Source: CAYJGN01 sp964369635
Lineage (GTDB): Bacteria > Bacillota > Clostridia > Oscillospirales > Ruminococcaceae
Length of the DNA stretch: 43,992 nucleotides
Assembly: GCA_964369635.1 (NCBI GenBank)
Contig: CAYJGN010000015.1
Location: 1-43,992 of the forward strand
Reading direction: 5' to 3'
Shown: one piece after another, positions 15,703 to 24,300 of the stretch
Layout: every line of letters starts with the position of its first letter
Position numbering within the stretch: the stretch's first letter is position 1
Translations under genes and position numbers: made by a program
The notes under the pieces: generated by a model
Told to the model about the DNA's origin: nothing
What the model saw: the letters and a program-made list of their open reading frames with translations, nothing else
Database searches by the model: none

Positions 15703-16206
15703 TTAGTTTATAGCATTTATATGATAAATCTTTGTCGAAAATTCATGGCTCTTTATCTCAATTGTTAAAGTTTCTTTATTTTCATCGGTTTTTAAGCTAA
15801 AATCGCCAAGCTCTATATTCCCTTCCATGCTAAAACTCTTCCCATCATCTGAGAAAAGGATACAGCTTTCACTTGAAAGATAATCAAGCAGAGCGGTGAG
15901 AATCAAAAAAGGCATCTCGGTGGGAATTATTTTGGTAGCGATATCTATATCAACCCCCATATATGAAAGAGTACTCTCTTCCCCTTTAATATTAAGTGCA
16001 AACCCATTTAATAGCCCACTATCAACAACTTTTATGTTATAGTCGCTCTCACCATTTTTAATAACTTCGCAGCTGAAACTAAGCTCTTTATATTCGATAT
16101 CCGCCATAAAAGAAAACCGCTCTGGTAAAACAAGCTCTTCTTCATTACTGCCGCAACCAGTCACAAAGAGCAAAAAAATAATAACTATCGGCACGATTTT
16201 TTTCAA
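15703..16206 (-). CDS. Lipoprotein of unknown function
   Basis: About 167 residues from a TTG start at 16206, chosen because GGAGGTGG lies 4 bases upstream; the longer frame from 16347 runs through acpS. The signal sequence KKIVPIVIIFLLFVTGC ends in a lipobox with Cys19. The mature part is beta-rich, with FSFMADIEYKELSFSCEVI, LNGFALNIKGEESTLSY and DGKSFSMEGNIELGDFSLK. This alternation is reminiscent of LolA/LppX-like lipoprotein carriers, but no diagnostic motif is seen and I do not assign it. It follows acpS by 40 bases and is probably in the same transcript. Confidence 0.75.
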   Translation of the reverse strand: MKKIVPIVIIFLLFVTGCGSNEEELVLPERFSFMADIEYKELSFSCEVIKNGESDYNIKVVDSGLLNGFALNIKGEESTLSYMGVDIDIATKIIPTEMPFLILTALLDYLSSESCILFSDDGKSFSMEGNIELGDFSLKTDENKETLTIEIKSHEFSTKIYHINAIN

Positions 16207-16246
16207 AAAACCACCTCCGATAATTATTATGACTAATTTTATCTCG

Positions 16247-16588
16247 TTATTCCATAACAGCAACTGCAGTTGCATACTTTTTTGTATGCGATATTGATAG
16301 AGATATATTTCTATCGTTATAGCTGCGAAGCTCACCAAAAAATGCAAGATACGGCTCTCCTGTTGTTTTATGCCGCACCTCTATATCGGTTGCAGAACAC
16401 CCTTGTCCGTGCAACTTAACAAACGATTCTTTCGCTGCAAATATGCCGGCGGCAGTCATAAATTTGTTTTTGTTTTTGCTCTCGATATATTCTTGCTCTG
16501 ATTTTGTGTAAATCCTATCGAGAAACCCCTCTCTTCCGATGCTCTTCTCAATTCTATCAACTTCAATTATATCTGTTCCGACCCGCAT
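16247..16588 (-). CDS. acpS: Holo-[acyl-carrier-protein] synthase
   Basis: A 113-residue enzyme that transfers the phosphopantetheine arm from CoA to a serine of acyl carrier protein, needed for fatty acid synthesis. The two family signatures are present: GTDIIEVDRI (4-13, metal-binding D6) and AAKESFVKLHGQG (51-63, K53 and E54). The length is normal. Its ATG has an AGAGGTGAG site, and a strong promoter lies just upstream. Confidence 0.96.
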   Translation of the reverse strand: MRVGTDIIEVDRIEKSIGREGFLDRIYTKSEQEYIESKNKNKFMTAAGIFAAKESFVKLHGQGCSATDIEVRHKTTGEPYLAFFGELRSYNDRNISLSISHTKKYATAVAVME

Positions 16589-16619
16589 AGCTCACCTCTT
16601 TTATCGTTATATCTATATT

Positions 16620-16648
16620 ATTATACCCTCTTCCCTCTTTTATGTCTA
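16620..16648 (-). promoter_or_regulatory. Promoter of acpS
   Basis: On minus, TAGACA (16648-16643) and TATAAT (16625-16620) are spaced by exactly 17 bases. The leader to the ATG at 16588 is about 25 bases. Confidence 0.75.
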
Positions 16649-16667
16649 ATCTTTTGTATCTTGACTA

Positions 16668-16695
16668 TTGTTTTTTCTTTAAAATGTGGTAAAAT
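16668..16695 (+). promoter_or_regulatory. Promoter of the pheST T-box transcript
   Basis: TTGTTT (16668-16673), 16 bases, then an extended -10 TGGTAAAAT (16687-16695). Transcription would begin near 16702, just before the T-box stem I region. Confidence 0.55.
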
Positions 16696-16702
16696 ATATA
16701 TG

Positions 16703-16931
16703 TTAAACACATAGAGCGGACATAAGTAGCATAAGGATAAATGGAGTTTTAGAGAGAAAAGCTATTAGCTGAAAGCTTTTCACCCACCTTTGTGAAATTT
16801 CACCCGTGAGTGGCGGCTTTGCCGACGTTTGCTGCGTTAAAGTTTTAAGTGCTCGTATATACGAGAATTTGGGTGGTACCGCGGAAGATATTTCTTTCGT
16901 CCCTTTGGGACGGGGGATTTTTTTATTTTAA
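16703..16931 (+). promoter_or_regulatory. T-box leader (tRNA-Phe sensing) of pheST
   Basis: The leader carries the T-box sequence TTGGGTGGTACCGCGG (16869-16884), the antiterminator element that pairs with the uncharged tRNA acceptor end. Downstream is a terminator, CGTCCC-TTT-GGGACG (16898-16912), followed by a G-rich step and a T-run to about 16930. The stem I region (16710-16830) contains a TTTC-containing internal segment around 16797-16801 that would present a UUC or UUU phenylalanine specifier, consistent with the genes it controls. Low charging of tRNA-Phe should favour read-through into pheS. The leader fills the 356-base gap between acpS and pheS. Confidence 0.92.
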
Positions 16932-16944
16932 GGAGGATATTATT

Positions 16945-17964
16945 TTGAAAAATCAGTTAAACAACATTAAAGCTGAAGCTGAAATCGCTATTAAAAATGC
17001 CCAGAGCGAGCGTGAGCTCTCAGATTTAAAAGTTAAATATCTTGGCAAAAAAGGAGAACTTACTGCTATTCTAAAGCAGATGGGGAAATTATCAGCAGAA
17101 GAGCGTCCTATAATAGGCGCTGTCGCAAACGAGGTGCGTGAATTTATCACAGCGCTAATTGAGTCTTGCGAGAGTTCTGTTGCAGAAAAAGCACTCGCAG
17201 CAAAACTAATAAGCGAGAAAATTGATGTTACCTTGCCAGGACACGAGAAAAAGCGAGGACGTCGCCATCCGCTCTCTATCGTTGCAAATGATATCAAGGA
17301 CATTTTTATCGGTATGGGATTTACCATTGCAACGGGCCCCGAGGTTGAATACGACTACTATAACTTCGAAGCTCTAAACATACCAAAAGACCACCCCGCC
17401 CGTGATACACAAGATACTTTTTATGTTTCAGATAATATAGTGCTTCGCACCCAAACTTCTCCTATGCAGATAAGATATATGGAGAAGCAAAAACCACCTA
17501 TTAAAATGATTTCACCGGGTAGAGTTTTTAGAAATGAAACAATAGACGCGACCCATTCAGCGCAGTTTTTCCAAATAGAGGGACTTGTTGTTGATAAAGG
17601 GATAACGATGATAGACCTTAAAGCAACCCTTGAGATGTTCGCTAAAGGGCTTTATGGCGATGATATAACAGTTCGTTTTCGCCCTCACCACTTCCCATTT
17701 ACAGAACCATCAGCAGAAGTTGATGTCCTCTGCTTTAACTGCAAAGGCGATGGATGCCGAATCTGCAAAGGTGAAGGATTTATCGAGATTTTAGGTGCAG
17801 GAATGGTGCATCCAAAAGTTTTGGAGCGCTGCGGTATAGACCCTGATGTTTATAGCGGTTTTGCTTTTGGACTCGGCCTTGATAGGGTTACAATGCTTCG
17901 ATACAATATCAATGACTTGCGCATTATCTATGATAACGATATGCGTTTTCTATCGCAGTTTTAG
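16945..17964 (+). CDS. pheS: Phenylalanyl-tRNA synthetase alpha subunit
   Basis: A 339-residue class II synthetase subunit that makes Phe-AMP and charges tRNA-Phe as an alpha2-beta2 enzyme. An N-terminal coiled coil (about 1-85) is followed by the catalytic core with motif 2 (RNETIDATHSAQFFQIEG) and motif 3 (FGLGLDRVTMLRY), plus a cysteine-rich FNCKGDGCRICKGEG insertion. The start is a TTG at 16945, 8 bases after AAGGAGG. The longer frame from 16849 translates the T-box and is not real. pheT follows in the same transcript. Confidence 0.97.
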   Translation: MKNQLNNIKAEAEIAIKNAQSERELSDLKVKYLGKKGELTAILKQMGKLSAEERPIIGAVANEVREFITALIESCESSVAEKALAAKLISEKIDVTLPGHEKKRGRRHPLSIVANDIKDIFIGMGFTIATGPEVEYDYYNFEALNIPKDHPARDTQDTFYVSDNIVLRTQTSPMQIRYMEKQKPPIKMISPGRVFRNETIDATHSAQFFQIEGLVVDKGITMIDLKATLEMFAKGLYGDDITVRFRPHHFPFTEPSAEVDVLCFNCKGDGCRICKGEGFIEILGAGMVHPKVLERCGIDPDVYSGFAFGLGLDRVTMLRYNINDLRIIYDNDMRFLSQF

Positions 17965-17978
17965 GGAGGAATTTGAAT

Positions 17979-20351
17979 ATGAAATTATCAAAAAGATGGC
18001 TATCTGATTATATAAGAATTGATACAACACCAGAGGAATACTCGGCGAAAATGACGATGAGCGGGAGCAAGGTTGAGTTTTTTGAAATAGAGGGCAGCGA
18101 GATTAAAAATGTTGTTACCGGTAAAATCTTAGAGATTTCAAAGCACCAAAATGCCGATACTCTATCGGTTTGCAAAGTTGATGTTTCGAAGGAAACAATT
18201 CAGATTGTTACAGGAGCTACCAATATTTCAGTTGGCGATATCGTACCAGTTGCTCTTGATGGCGCTAAAATAGCTGGTGGTAAAGAGATAAAAAGCGGCG
18301 AGCTTCGTGGTGAGAAAAGTGAAGGTATGCTCTGCTCAGTAACCGAGCTTTCGCTCTCCCCAACCGATTTCCCTCCAAACGATGGCGAAGGCATCATGAT
18401 TTTAGACGCAGAGACCGAATTAGGCATTGATATCAAAGAGGCTATCGGTTTTAACGACTGTGTTTTCGATTTCGAAATAACCCCAAACCGTCCCGACTGT
18501 CTCTCAGTTTTAGGGCTTGCCCGTGAGAGCGCTGTTACCTATTCGCTACCATATAATGAGCCTTCGATTGAGGTACCAATGGGCGATGGCGATATAAACG
18601 AGATGCTAAAAGTTTCGGTTCTAAATACCGAAAAATGCAGACGCTATGTCGCTCGTGCGGTAACTGATGTTACCGTTGCACCCTCACCGCTATGGCTTCG
18701 CGAGCGACTTCGTGCAAGCGGTGTTCGCCCAATAAACAACATTGTTGATATAACAAATTATGTTATGCTTTTGTATGGACAGCCTATGCATGCTTTTGAT
18801 TTAAGATATGTGAGTGGCGGCGAGATTATCGTTCGCGACTCAAAAGAGGGCGAAGAGATTGAAACACTCGATGGAGTTGTTAGAGCACTTGACCCATCAG
18901 TTCTTGCTATCTGCGATGCAAAGGGCCCTGTTGCTATTGCTGGTGTTATGGGCGGCGAGCTATCAGGAGTTATGGAGGACTCGAAAACTATCATATTTGA
19001 GTCGGCAAACTTTGATGGACCATCTGTTCGACGCGCTTCAAAGACTGTTGGAATAAGAACCGAGAGCAGCTCGAGATTCGAAAAGGGACTTGATCCGCAT
19101 CTTTGCAGAAAGGCTGCTGATCATGCGTTGGCGCTTGTTTTAGAGCTTGGTTGCGGCAAGGCGGTTGGTGGCGTTATAGATATATATGACACACTTCAAA
19201 AAATGCCAACTATCGAGTTTGACCACAATTATATAAATCGTTTCCTTGGAACCGAGCTGCCCCGAGACTATATGATAGATATTCTAAAGGCGCTTGACTT
19301 TGAAATTTTAGAGAATGCGGTAGTGCCGCCAACTATTAGAACAGACGTCCTGAGCAAATACGATATAGCCGAGGAAATAGCGAGATTTTTCGGATACGAC
19401 AAGATCCCATCAGGTGATGTTTCATCTATAGTTCGCGGCGGACTATCTGCAAGACAAAAGTTTGAACGCGATATCGAAGAGCTTCTGCTCGGAGAAGGAT
19501 TTTATGAAATAGTTACCTTCTCATTCATAAGTCCTAAAATTTATGATAAACTTTTAATCGCTGAAAACAGCCCTGTTCGTGACAGCGTTGTTATAACAAA
19601 TCCGCTTGGTGAGGACACCTCAATTATGAGAAGCACAACTGTCGGCTCAATGGTCGGCACTATCGCGAAAAACCAGTCTTACAGAAATAAAGAGGCATTT
19701 TTCTATGAGATCGGGCATGAGTATATCAAAAAAGGCGATGGTGAGCTACCAGATGAAAACCCGATACTAACTATCGGCGGATACTCAAAAGATAGCGACT
19801 TTTTCTTCTACAAAGGTGTTGCAGAGAGGATATTTGAGCTTCTTCGAATTAACGATGTCAAATTTGTTTCCAACGACACAATATCTTATCTTCATCCAGC
19901 AAGAGCAGCATCTATTATCCTTAGAAACGAAACAATCGGTGAGATTGGCGAAATTCACCCAACCGTTGGCAATAATTTCGATTTAACCTCTCCCTGCTAT
20001 ATCCTAAAACTCTCTCTTGACGCACTATATAATCGATATAACAGCAAGATAGTTTATACACCAGTTCCGAGATTTCCTTCAACCACAAGAGACCTTGCTT
20101 TGGTTGCAGATGATGCTACCACAAATGGTGAGATAATAGATACTATTAAAAAAGCAGCAGGAGCTCTTTGCCGTGAAGTTAGCCTTTTTGATGTCTTCCG
20201 TGGCGGTTCACTTGGAGAGGGCAAAAAGAGCCTTGCATACTCGCTTGTTATACGCGATGATGATAAGACTATAACCGATGATGTTGCTGATAAGATAGTT
20301 TCTGATGTTCTTTTAGCTCTTGAAAAGATAGGTGTTATATTGCGCTCGTAA
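17979..20351 (+). CDS. pheT: Phenylalanyl-tRNA synthetase beta subunit
   Basis: A 790-residue subunit from the ATG at 17979 (AGGGAGGA upstream; a TTG at 17973 is too close to it). The domains are in the usual order: EMAP/tRNA-binding domain (about 40-150), B3/B4 editing domain (about 210-385), B5 domain (about 400-475), catalytic-like core and C-terminal FDX-ACB domain (about 698-790) beginning with YTPVPRFPSTTRDLALVAD. It corrects mischarged Tyr-tRNA-Phe and binds the tRNA. There is no obvious terminator directly after it; an ireB promoter follows. Confidence 0.97.
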   Translation: MKLSKRWLSDYIRIDTTPEEYSAKMTMSGSKVEFFEIEGSEIKNVVTGKILEISKHQNADTLSVCKVDVSKETIQIVTGATNISVGDIVPVALDGAKIAGGKEIKSGELRGEKSEGMLCSVTELSLSPTDFPPNDGEGIMILDAETELGIDIKEAIGFNDCVFDFEITPNRPDCLSVLGLARESAVTYSLPYNEPSIEVPMGDGDINEMLKVSVLNTEKCRRYVARAVTDVTVAPSPLWLRERLRASGVRPINNIVDITNYVMLLYGQPMHAFDLRYVSGGEIIVRDSKEGEEIETLDGVVRALDPSVLAICDAKGPVAIAGVMGGELSGVMEDSKTIIFESANFDGPSVRRASKTVGIRTESSSRFEKGLDPHLCRKAADHALALVLELGCGKAVGGVIDIYDTLQKMPTIEFDHNYINRFLGTELPRDYMIDILKALDFEILENAVVPPTIRTDVLSKYDIAEEIARFFGYDKIPSGDVSSIVRGGLSARQKFERDIEELLLGEGFYEIVTFSFISPKIYDKLLIAENSPVRDSVVITNPLGEDTSIMRSTTVGSMVGTIAKNQSYRNKEAFFYEIGHEYIKKGDGELPDENPILTIGGYSKDSDFFFYKGVAERIFELLRINDVKFVSNDTISYLHPARAASIILRNETIGEIGEIHPTVGNNFDLTSPCYILKLSLDALYNRYNSKIVYTPVPRFPSTTRDLALVADDATTNGEIIDTIKKAAGALCREVSLFDVFRGGSLGEGKKSLAYSLVIRDDDKTITDDVADKIVSDVLLALEKIGVILRS

Positions 20352-20396
20352 ATTTGTTAAAATTTCATTAAATTATTTTGAAGTTCACAATTTGTA

Positions 20397-20425
20397 TTGA
20401 TATAAATTACAATTTAGTGTATTAT
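20397..20425 (+). promoter_or_regulatory. Promoter of ireB
   Basis: TTGATA (20397-20402), 17 bases, TATTAT (20420-20425); a perfect TATAAT three bases further on (20423-20428) is an alternative with wider spacing. Short TTGTA/TACAA arms flank the -35 box. Confidence 0.5.
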
Positions 20426-20463
20426 AATAAATAGACTACTATAAATTTTTTGGAGGTGTTATT

Positions 20464-20709
20464 ATGAATGAAAATACTATGATGTTTTCTATATCTGAAA
20501 ACGAGAGAGATGAGATGAAGCTTATCTTGAAAAAAATTCATACAGCACTGACAGAAAAAGGTTATAATCCGATAAATCAGATTGTTGGGTATATTCTATC
20601 TGAAGACCCAACTTATATCACTACACACAATAACGCAAGAAGCCTTATTACTAAAATTGATAGAGACGAGCTTTTACAGGCACTTGTTGCCGAATATTTA
20701 CAAAATTAG
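20464..20709 (+). CDS. ireB: IreB family regulatory phosphoprotein
   Basis: An 81-residue cytoplasmic protein of the UPF0297/IreB family. The conserved block KGYNPINQIVGYILSEDPTYITTHNNARSLITKIDRDELL is intact. In Enterococcus IreB is phosphorylated on threonines near the N-terminus by the PASTA kinase IreK and affects cephalosporin resistance. The PASTA protein in this window has lost its catalytic residues, so an active kinase must lie elsewhere if IreB is phosphorylated. In many Firmicutes ireB precedes ruvX; here a different small gene follows. A GGAGG site lies 7 bases before the ATG. Confidence 0.95.
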   Translation: MNENTMMFSISENERDEMKLILKKIHTALTEKGYNPINQIVGYILSEDPTYITTHNNARSLITKIDRDELLQALVAEYLQN

Positions 20710-20722
20710 ACGGAGGAATTAA

Positions 20723-21013
20723 ATGGCTGAAACCGAAAAGATACTGACTTATAAGGGTAAACCCCTTATGCGCAGTGACAATGAAATTTACTATGGGAAT
20801 AGTGAGGATAAGTTTATTTTAGCACTTAATATCATAGATGAAACAGCAAATGGCGATATATCAGTTGCGAACCGAGTTAAAGTAACGCTTATTTCAAATG
20901 ACACGACAATCCCCTTTGACAAGAGAATTATCCGTTCAAGCGAAAAACACGGAATTTATAATGCACTTGAAATTGGATCAATCTGGCTTGAGAAGGCAAA
21001 CGCGGCGTTCTAA
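20723..21013 (+). CDS. Small protein of unknown function, cotranscribed with ireB
   Basis: A 96-residue soluble protein that begins 13 bases after ireB with a GGAGG site and ends before a strong terminator, so it is probably translated from the ireB messenger. It starts with a beta hairpin-like stretch (ILTYKGKPLMRSDNEIYYGN), then FILALNIIDE and a VKVTLISNDTT strand, and ends in a short helix (ALEIGSIWLEKANAAF). I do not recognise a family. There is no signal peptide, membrane segment or metal motif. The position next to IreB suggests a role in the same signalling or cell-envelope pathway, but that is inference from context. Confidence 0.75.
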   Translation: MAETEKILTYKGKPLMRSDNEIYYGNSEDKFILALNIIDETANGDISVANRVKVTLISNDTTIPFDKRIIRSSEKHGIYNALEIGSIWLEKANAAF

Positions 21014-21043
21014 TAGCATCATAGGATAGAGAAAAGCATATTT

Positions 21044-21073
21044 AAAAAGAGAGCTTTAGAGCTCTCTTTTTTT
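21044..21073 (+). terminator. Terminator of the ireB operon
   Basis: GAGAGCT and AGCTCTC arms around TTAG, with five As before and seven Ts after the stem. It lies 30 bases beyond the stop. Confidence 0.9.
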
Positions 21074-21128
21074 GCTTTTGATTTTTTGTTTTTTGGCTAA
21101 TTTGAAACTGTTTACTCAAGGTAAGAGC

Positions 21129-21215
21129 CGCCCGCCCGCAGAGGCGACTTATAGTCGCCTCCCTCGCCCTTTGGCGAAGGACAAAACGCATATGCGTTTT
21201 GTCTGCGGGCGGGCG
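21129..21215. repeat. Cloverleaf-forming palindromic element A
   Basis: A 13-14 bp outer stem, CGCCCGCCCGCAG (21129-21141) with CTGCGGGCGGGCG (21203-21215), encloses three hairpins with no unpaired base between them. Hairpin 1 is AGGCGACT/AGTCGCCT with a TAT loop (21142-21160). Hairpin 2 is CGCC/GGCG with a few extra pairs (21161-21180). Hairpin 3 is ACAAAACGCAT/ATGCGTTTTGT (21181-21202). The GC content is far above its surroundings. It lies between the convergent ends of the ireB operon and the giant gene. No coding capacity or transposase is visible. Confidence 0.9.
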
Positions 21216-21297
21216 CCTTCCCCAACAAACGGCATTATAATAGCCCTACAAAACAATTCCGCACTTTTCATCTTATGAACAGCCTTCGTTTATAAGC

Positions 21298-21330
21298 AAA
21301 AAAAGAGATGTGAAAATTCACATCTCTTTT
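21298..21330. terminator. Terminator at the 3' end of the giant surface-protein gene
   Basis: AAAAGAGATGTGAA and TTCACATCTCTTTT are perfect arms. On minus the stem is followed by seven Ts. It lies 38 bases beyond the stop of the 21368-28267 gene and could also work on plus. Confidence 0.88.
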
Positions 21331-21367
21331 ATCTTGTAATTAATCGAAATCCCTCAAGTGCTTTAGC

Positions 21368-24300
21368 TTAGTTTGCTGGAGCATTCTTTTTTCTTATGAT
21401 AAAGAATACAACTCCGCCTGCTACTGCAAGGCCTACAACAACAAGGACTATCGGTAGCATACTGCCGCCCTCGTCTTCTGGCTCTGCTGGGATAAAGTTT
21501 CCGCTACTTATTGGAGCGCTACTGTCGCTTATTTCGATAGTTGCAGTGTAGCTCTCATCCTCGTAGTTTACGGTAACGGTATGCTCACCGACTGATAGAT
21601 TTTTGATAAACTCTTCGCTTATTATAAGGTTTCCGCCCTCTATCGTGTAGTCGTTTTCTGTGAGTGTCTCGCTACCAACGGTTACTGAGGTTATCTCTTT
21701 ATCGGTACTCGGTAGAGTTACCGAAACATCGGTTGCATTATCTGCGGCTGTGCCACTCGATGAAGATGAGCTATCGTCTTCGCTATCTCCCTCATCGCCT
21801 GTTCCATCGCCATCAGTGCCGTCTGTTCCGTCGTCTTCGTCACCCTCATTACCTGTGCCTTGTGAGCTGCTATCATCGTCATCATCAGTATTATCTGTTG
21901 TTGCGAGTCTGAATGTAGCTCTAATTGAGTGGCTTGCATCAATTGCCGCAAAGGTATAGCTTGAAACGTTGAGTGTTACGCTTTCATCAATTATAACGCC
22001 CTCAATCTCATAACCCGCATTTGGAGTTATTGTGAATGTCGGGGTAGCACCCGTTAACACTGAAACACTACCCGATGGGCTGATAGTTCCACCCTCGCCC
22101 GCTGATGCAGTTATTGTAAACTGGTTTACAGGTGGTGGAGTTACTGCGCTATTCTCCCAAAGGACAACCGAGCCTGTTAGTGTTTCATAGTTGAAATCCG
22201 GATGAGCGGCACCAACATAAAATATATTAATTTCATAGTTGTATGAAACGCCCTGCTCAATTATTGTTTCATCTGGATTTTCCCACTTAAACACTGCGCC
22301 ACTCGGTGCAATACCGCTTAAATCGACAGTAATATCTGTCAGTGTTTTTCCAGCTTCGCTCACTTTTGTAAATGTTGGCGTGCCAGTAATTTTTGCTTTA
22401 TTTATAACATACCGAACAATTGCAGTTGCCTCTGCATAGGTTTCAGATTCATCTGGAGTAAATATAATACCCACAACGCCAGCCCCTGCAAAATTTGGGT
22501 AACTGCCATCGCCTTCGCGATAGCTACCGGTAACATCTGTGCCATCTGCCGTTTTAGCAGTTATCTTTAAATCGTTACCCCAGTCAAATGTATCACCATA
22601 GGTTATCTCAACATCTTCTACCGTTACAAATATAGGTGTTTTATCGGTTATAGGAAACAGGATATTTCCAATTTTTTCCAGGTAGTTTGAATTATTAGGA
22701 GTAAAAGTATAGTCTATAAACGTTGATGTTCCAACAGCACCTGTGAAGGTATAGTCGGTAATAGGAGTTCCAGAGCGTGTGAAAGATAATGTACCGCTCT
22801 CGGTTGCACCGTCAACTCCTATGAATGTAGTGTCGAAAGTTACTTCACTTAATAGTGTGCCGTCTGTAACATAGATTACAGGTGGTAACCCAAACGATGA
22901 GTCAATCGCAATAATCTCCTGATTTAGATAGGTCAAATCGCTGTTTATTAGATAATAGTTATCAGTTATAGCGGTTTTAGTAAGTTTAATGCTACCTGTT
23001 ACCGTTTTATCAGTGCCGGCATCGGCGTTATCATACTTGAATCCTACTTTTGTATACTGGCTAAAGTCAATGCTTTCGCCAGTAACTACACCATCAAATG
23101 TGACAGCATTAGCATACGAACCGCTACTTATATCGGTTGTTCCATCAAAGTACTTGCTGAATATAACCCCTGTACCCTCTGTGGCAGTCAACCCTTTCTT
23201 CTCGATAGTCGCTTTATGGGTGGTCGTGGGTATAAATATATAGTCACTAAAGTAGTCACTGATCTTACGTCTGACTTCTATTGATGAAACATCGACTGTT
23301 GCAGTTAAGTTGTAAATTACTGTTACAGTCTTATTAGTTCCTGCATTTTTGTTATCAAATGTTGCTTCTTCAACAATAAATCTCAAACCGTCTATACCAA
23401 GACTATCAAGTGAAGTTACAAGTCCAGTGACAGTTAGACCCGATTCATCATAGGTCGCAGTGGTATTACCATCATATTCTTTATCATGAACAGTTACGCC
23501 CGAAAATGAGATGGTCTTTTTCGCAACGGTTATATTAATAGTATCGCTACCTTTATGAGTATCGCTTTCATAGCTTGCAGTTATAGTTGCACTACCAGCC
23601 CCTACTATCGTAACTTTACCAGTTGTGCTATCAACTTCTAGCACATCGGTGTCTGAGCTCTCAAAGCTCCAAACGCCTACTCCCTCGCCAGGAATTTTTG
23701 CTGATTTACCAAGGGTGAAGTCGGCATCGCCATAGGTTACCTCAGTTTTGCCTGTTACTTCAACATCTGTTGAATATTTTTCAACAAAATTAATAATCAG
23801 CTCATAGTTATTTGGAATTATATAGTTTTGAGTTTCAAATGGGATAATATATTTCATACTCCCGCCACTTGAGGTCTGGGTACCATCGTAGGTCACTTCA
23901 ATCATATTATTGCTTGTTTTTGTAGCTATATCAACACCTCTAAATCCAACTGTATCACCTAGGATAGATACATTTAACGGGTCGTATTTTATAGTACCAG
24001 AATCAGCTGGGAACTCTAAATCAATAGAGAAAGGCATATCTGTTATTGCTCTATTATAGATAATATCAACAGTATCAGAAGTTATTGAGTATCCATCGGG
24101 AAGCGCTATTTTATCAATCGTAACATCAACTGTTCCAGCAGTTTCTGAAATAGATATATCATAGTTTGCAAGCTCTGTGTTTGCAACAGGTGTTATCGAG
24201 AAGTTTGATATACCAATTCCTGTGCCTCCATTTGCGCTAGTTAGCGTTCCTGAAATAGTATAATTTGTTGTCAGGATATAGCTATGGTCATCTGGAATAT

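Noticed and set aside
15363..15768. Plus-strand frames of 64-76 codons upstream of mazF as an antitoxin
   Set aside because: They run in the opposite direction, are Phe/Leu-rich with no ribosome binding site and show no MazE-like DNA-binding motif.
16207..16347. Longer start for the lipoprotein next to acpS
   Set aside because: The extra residues are antiparallel to nothing known and run through the acpS 3' end. The TTG at 16206 has GGAGGTGG directly before the signal peptide.
16849..16944. Longer start for pheS
   Set aside because: These codons lie in the T-box and terminator. The TTG at 16945 has AAGGAGG and gives the family length.
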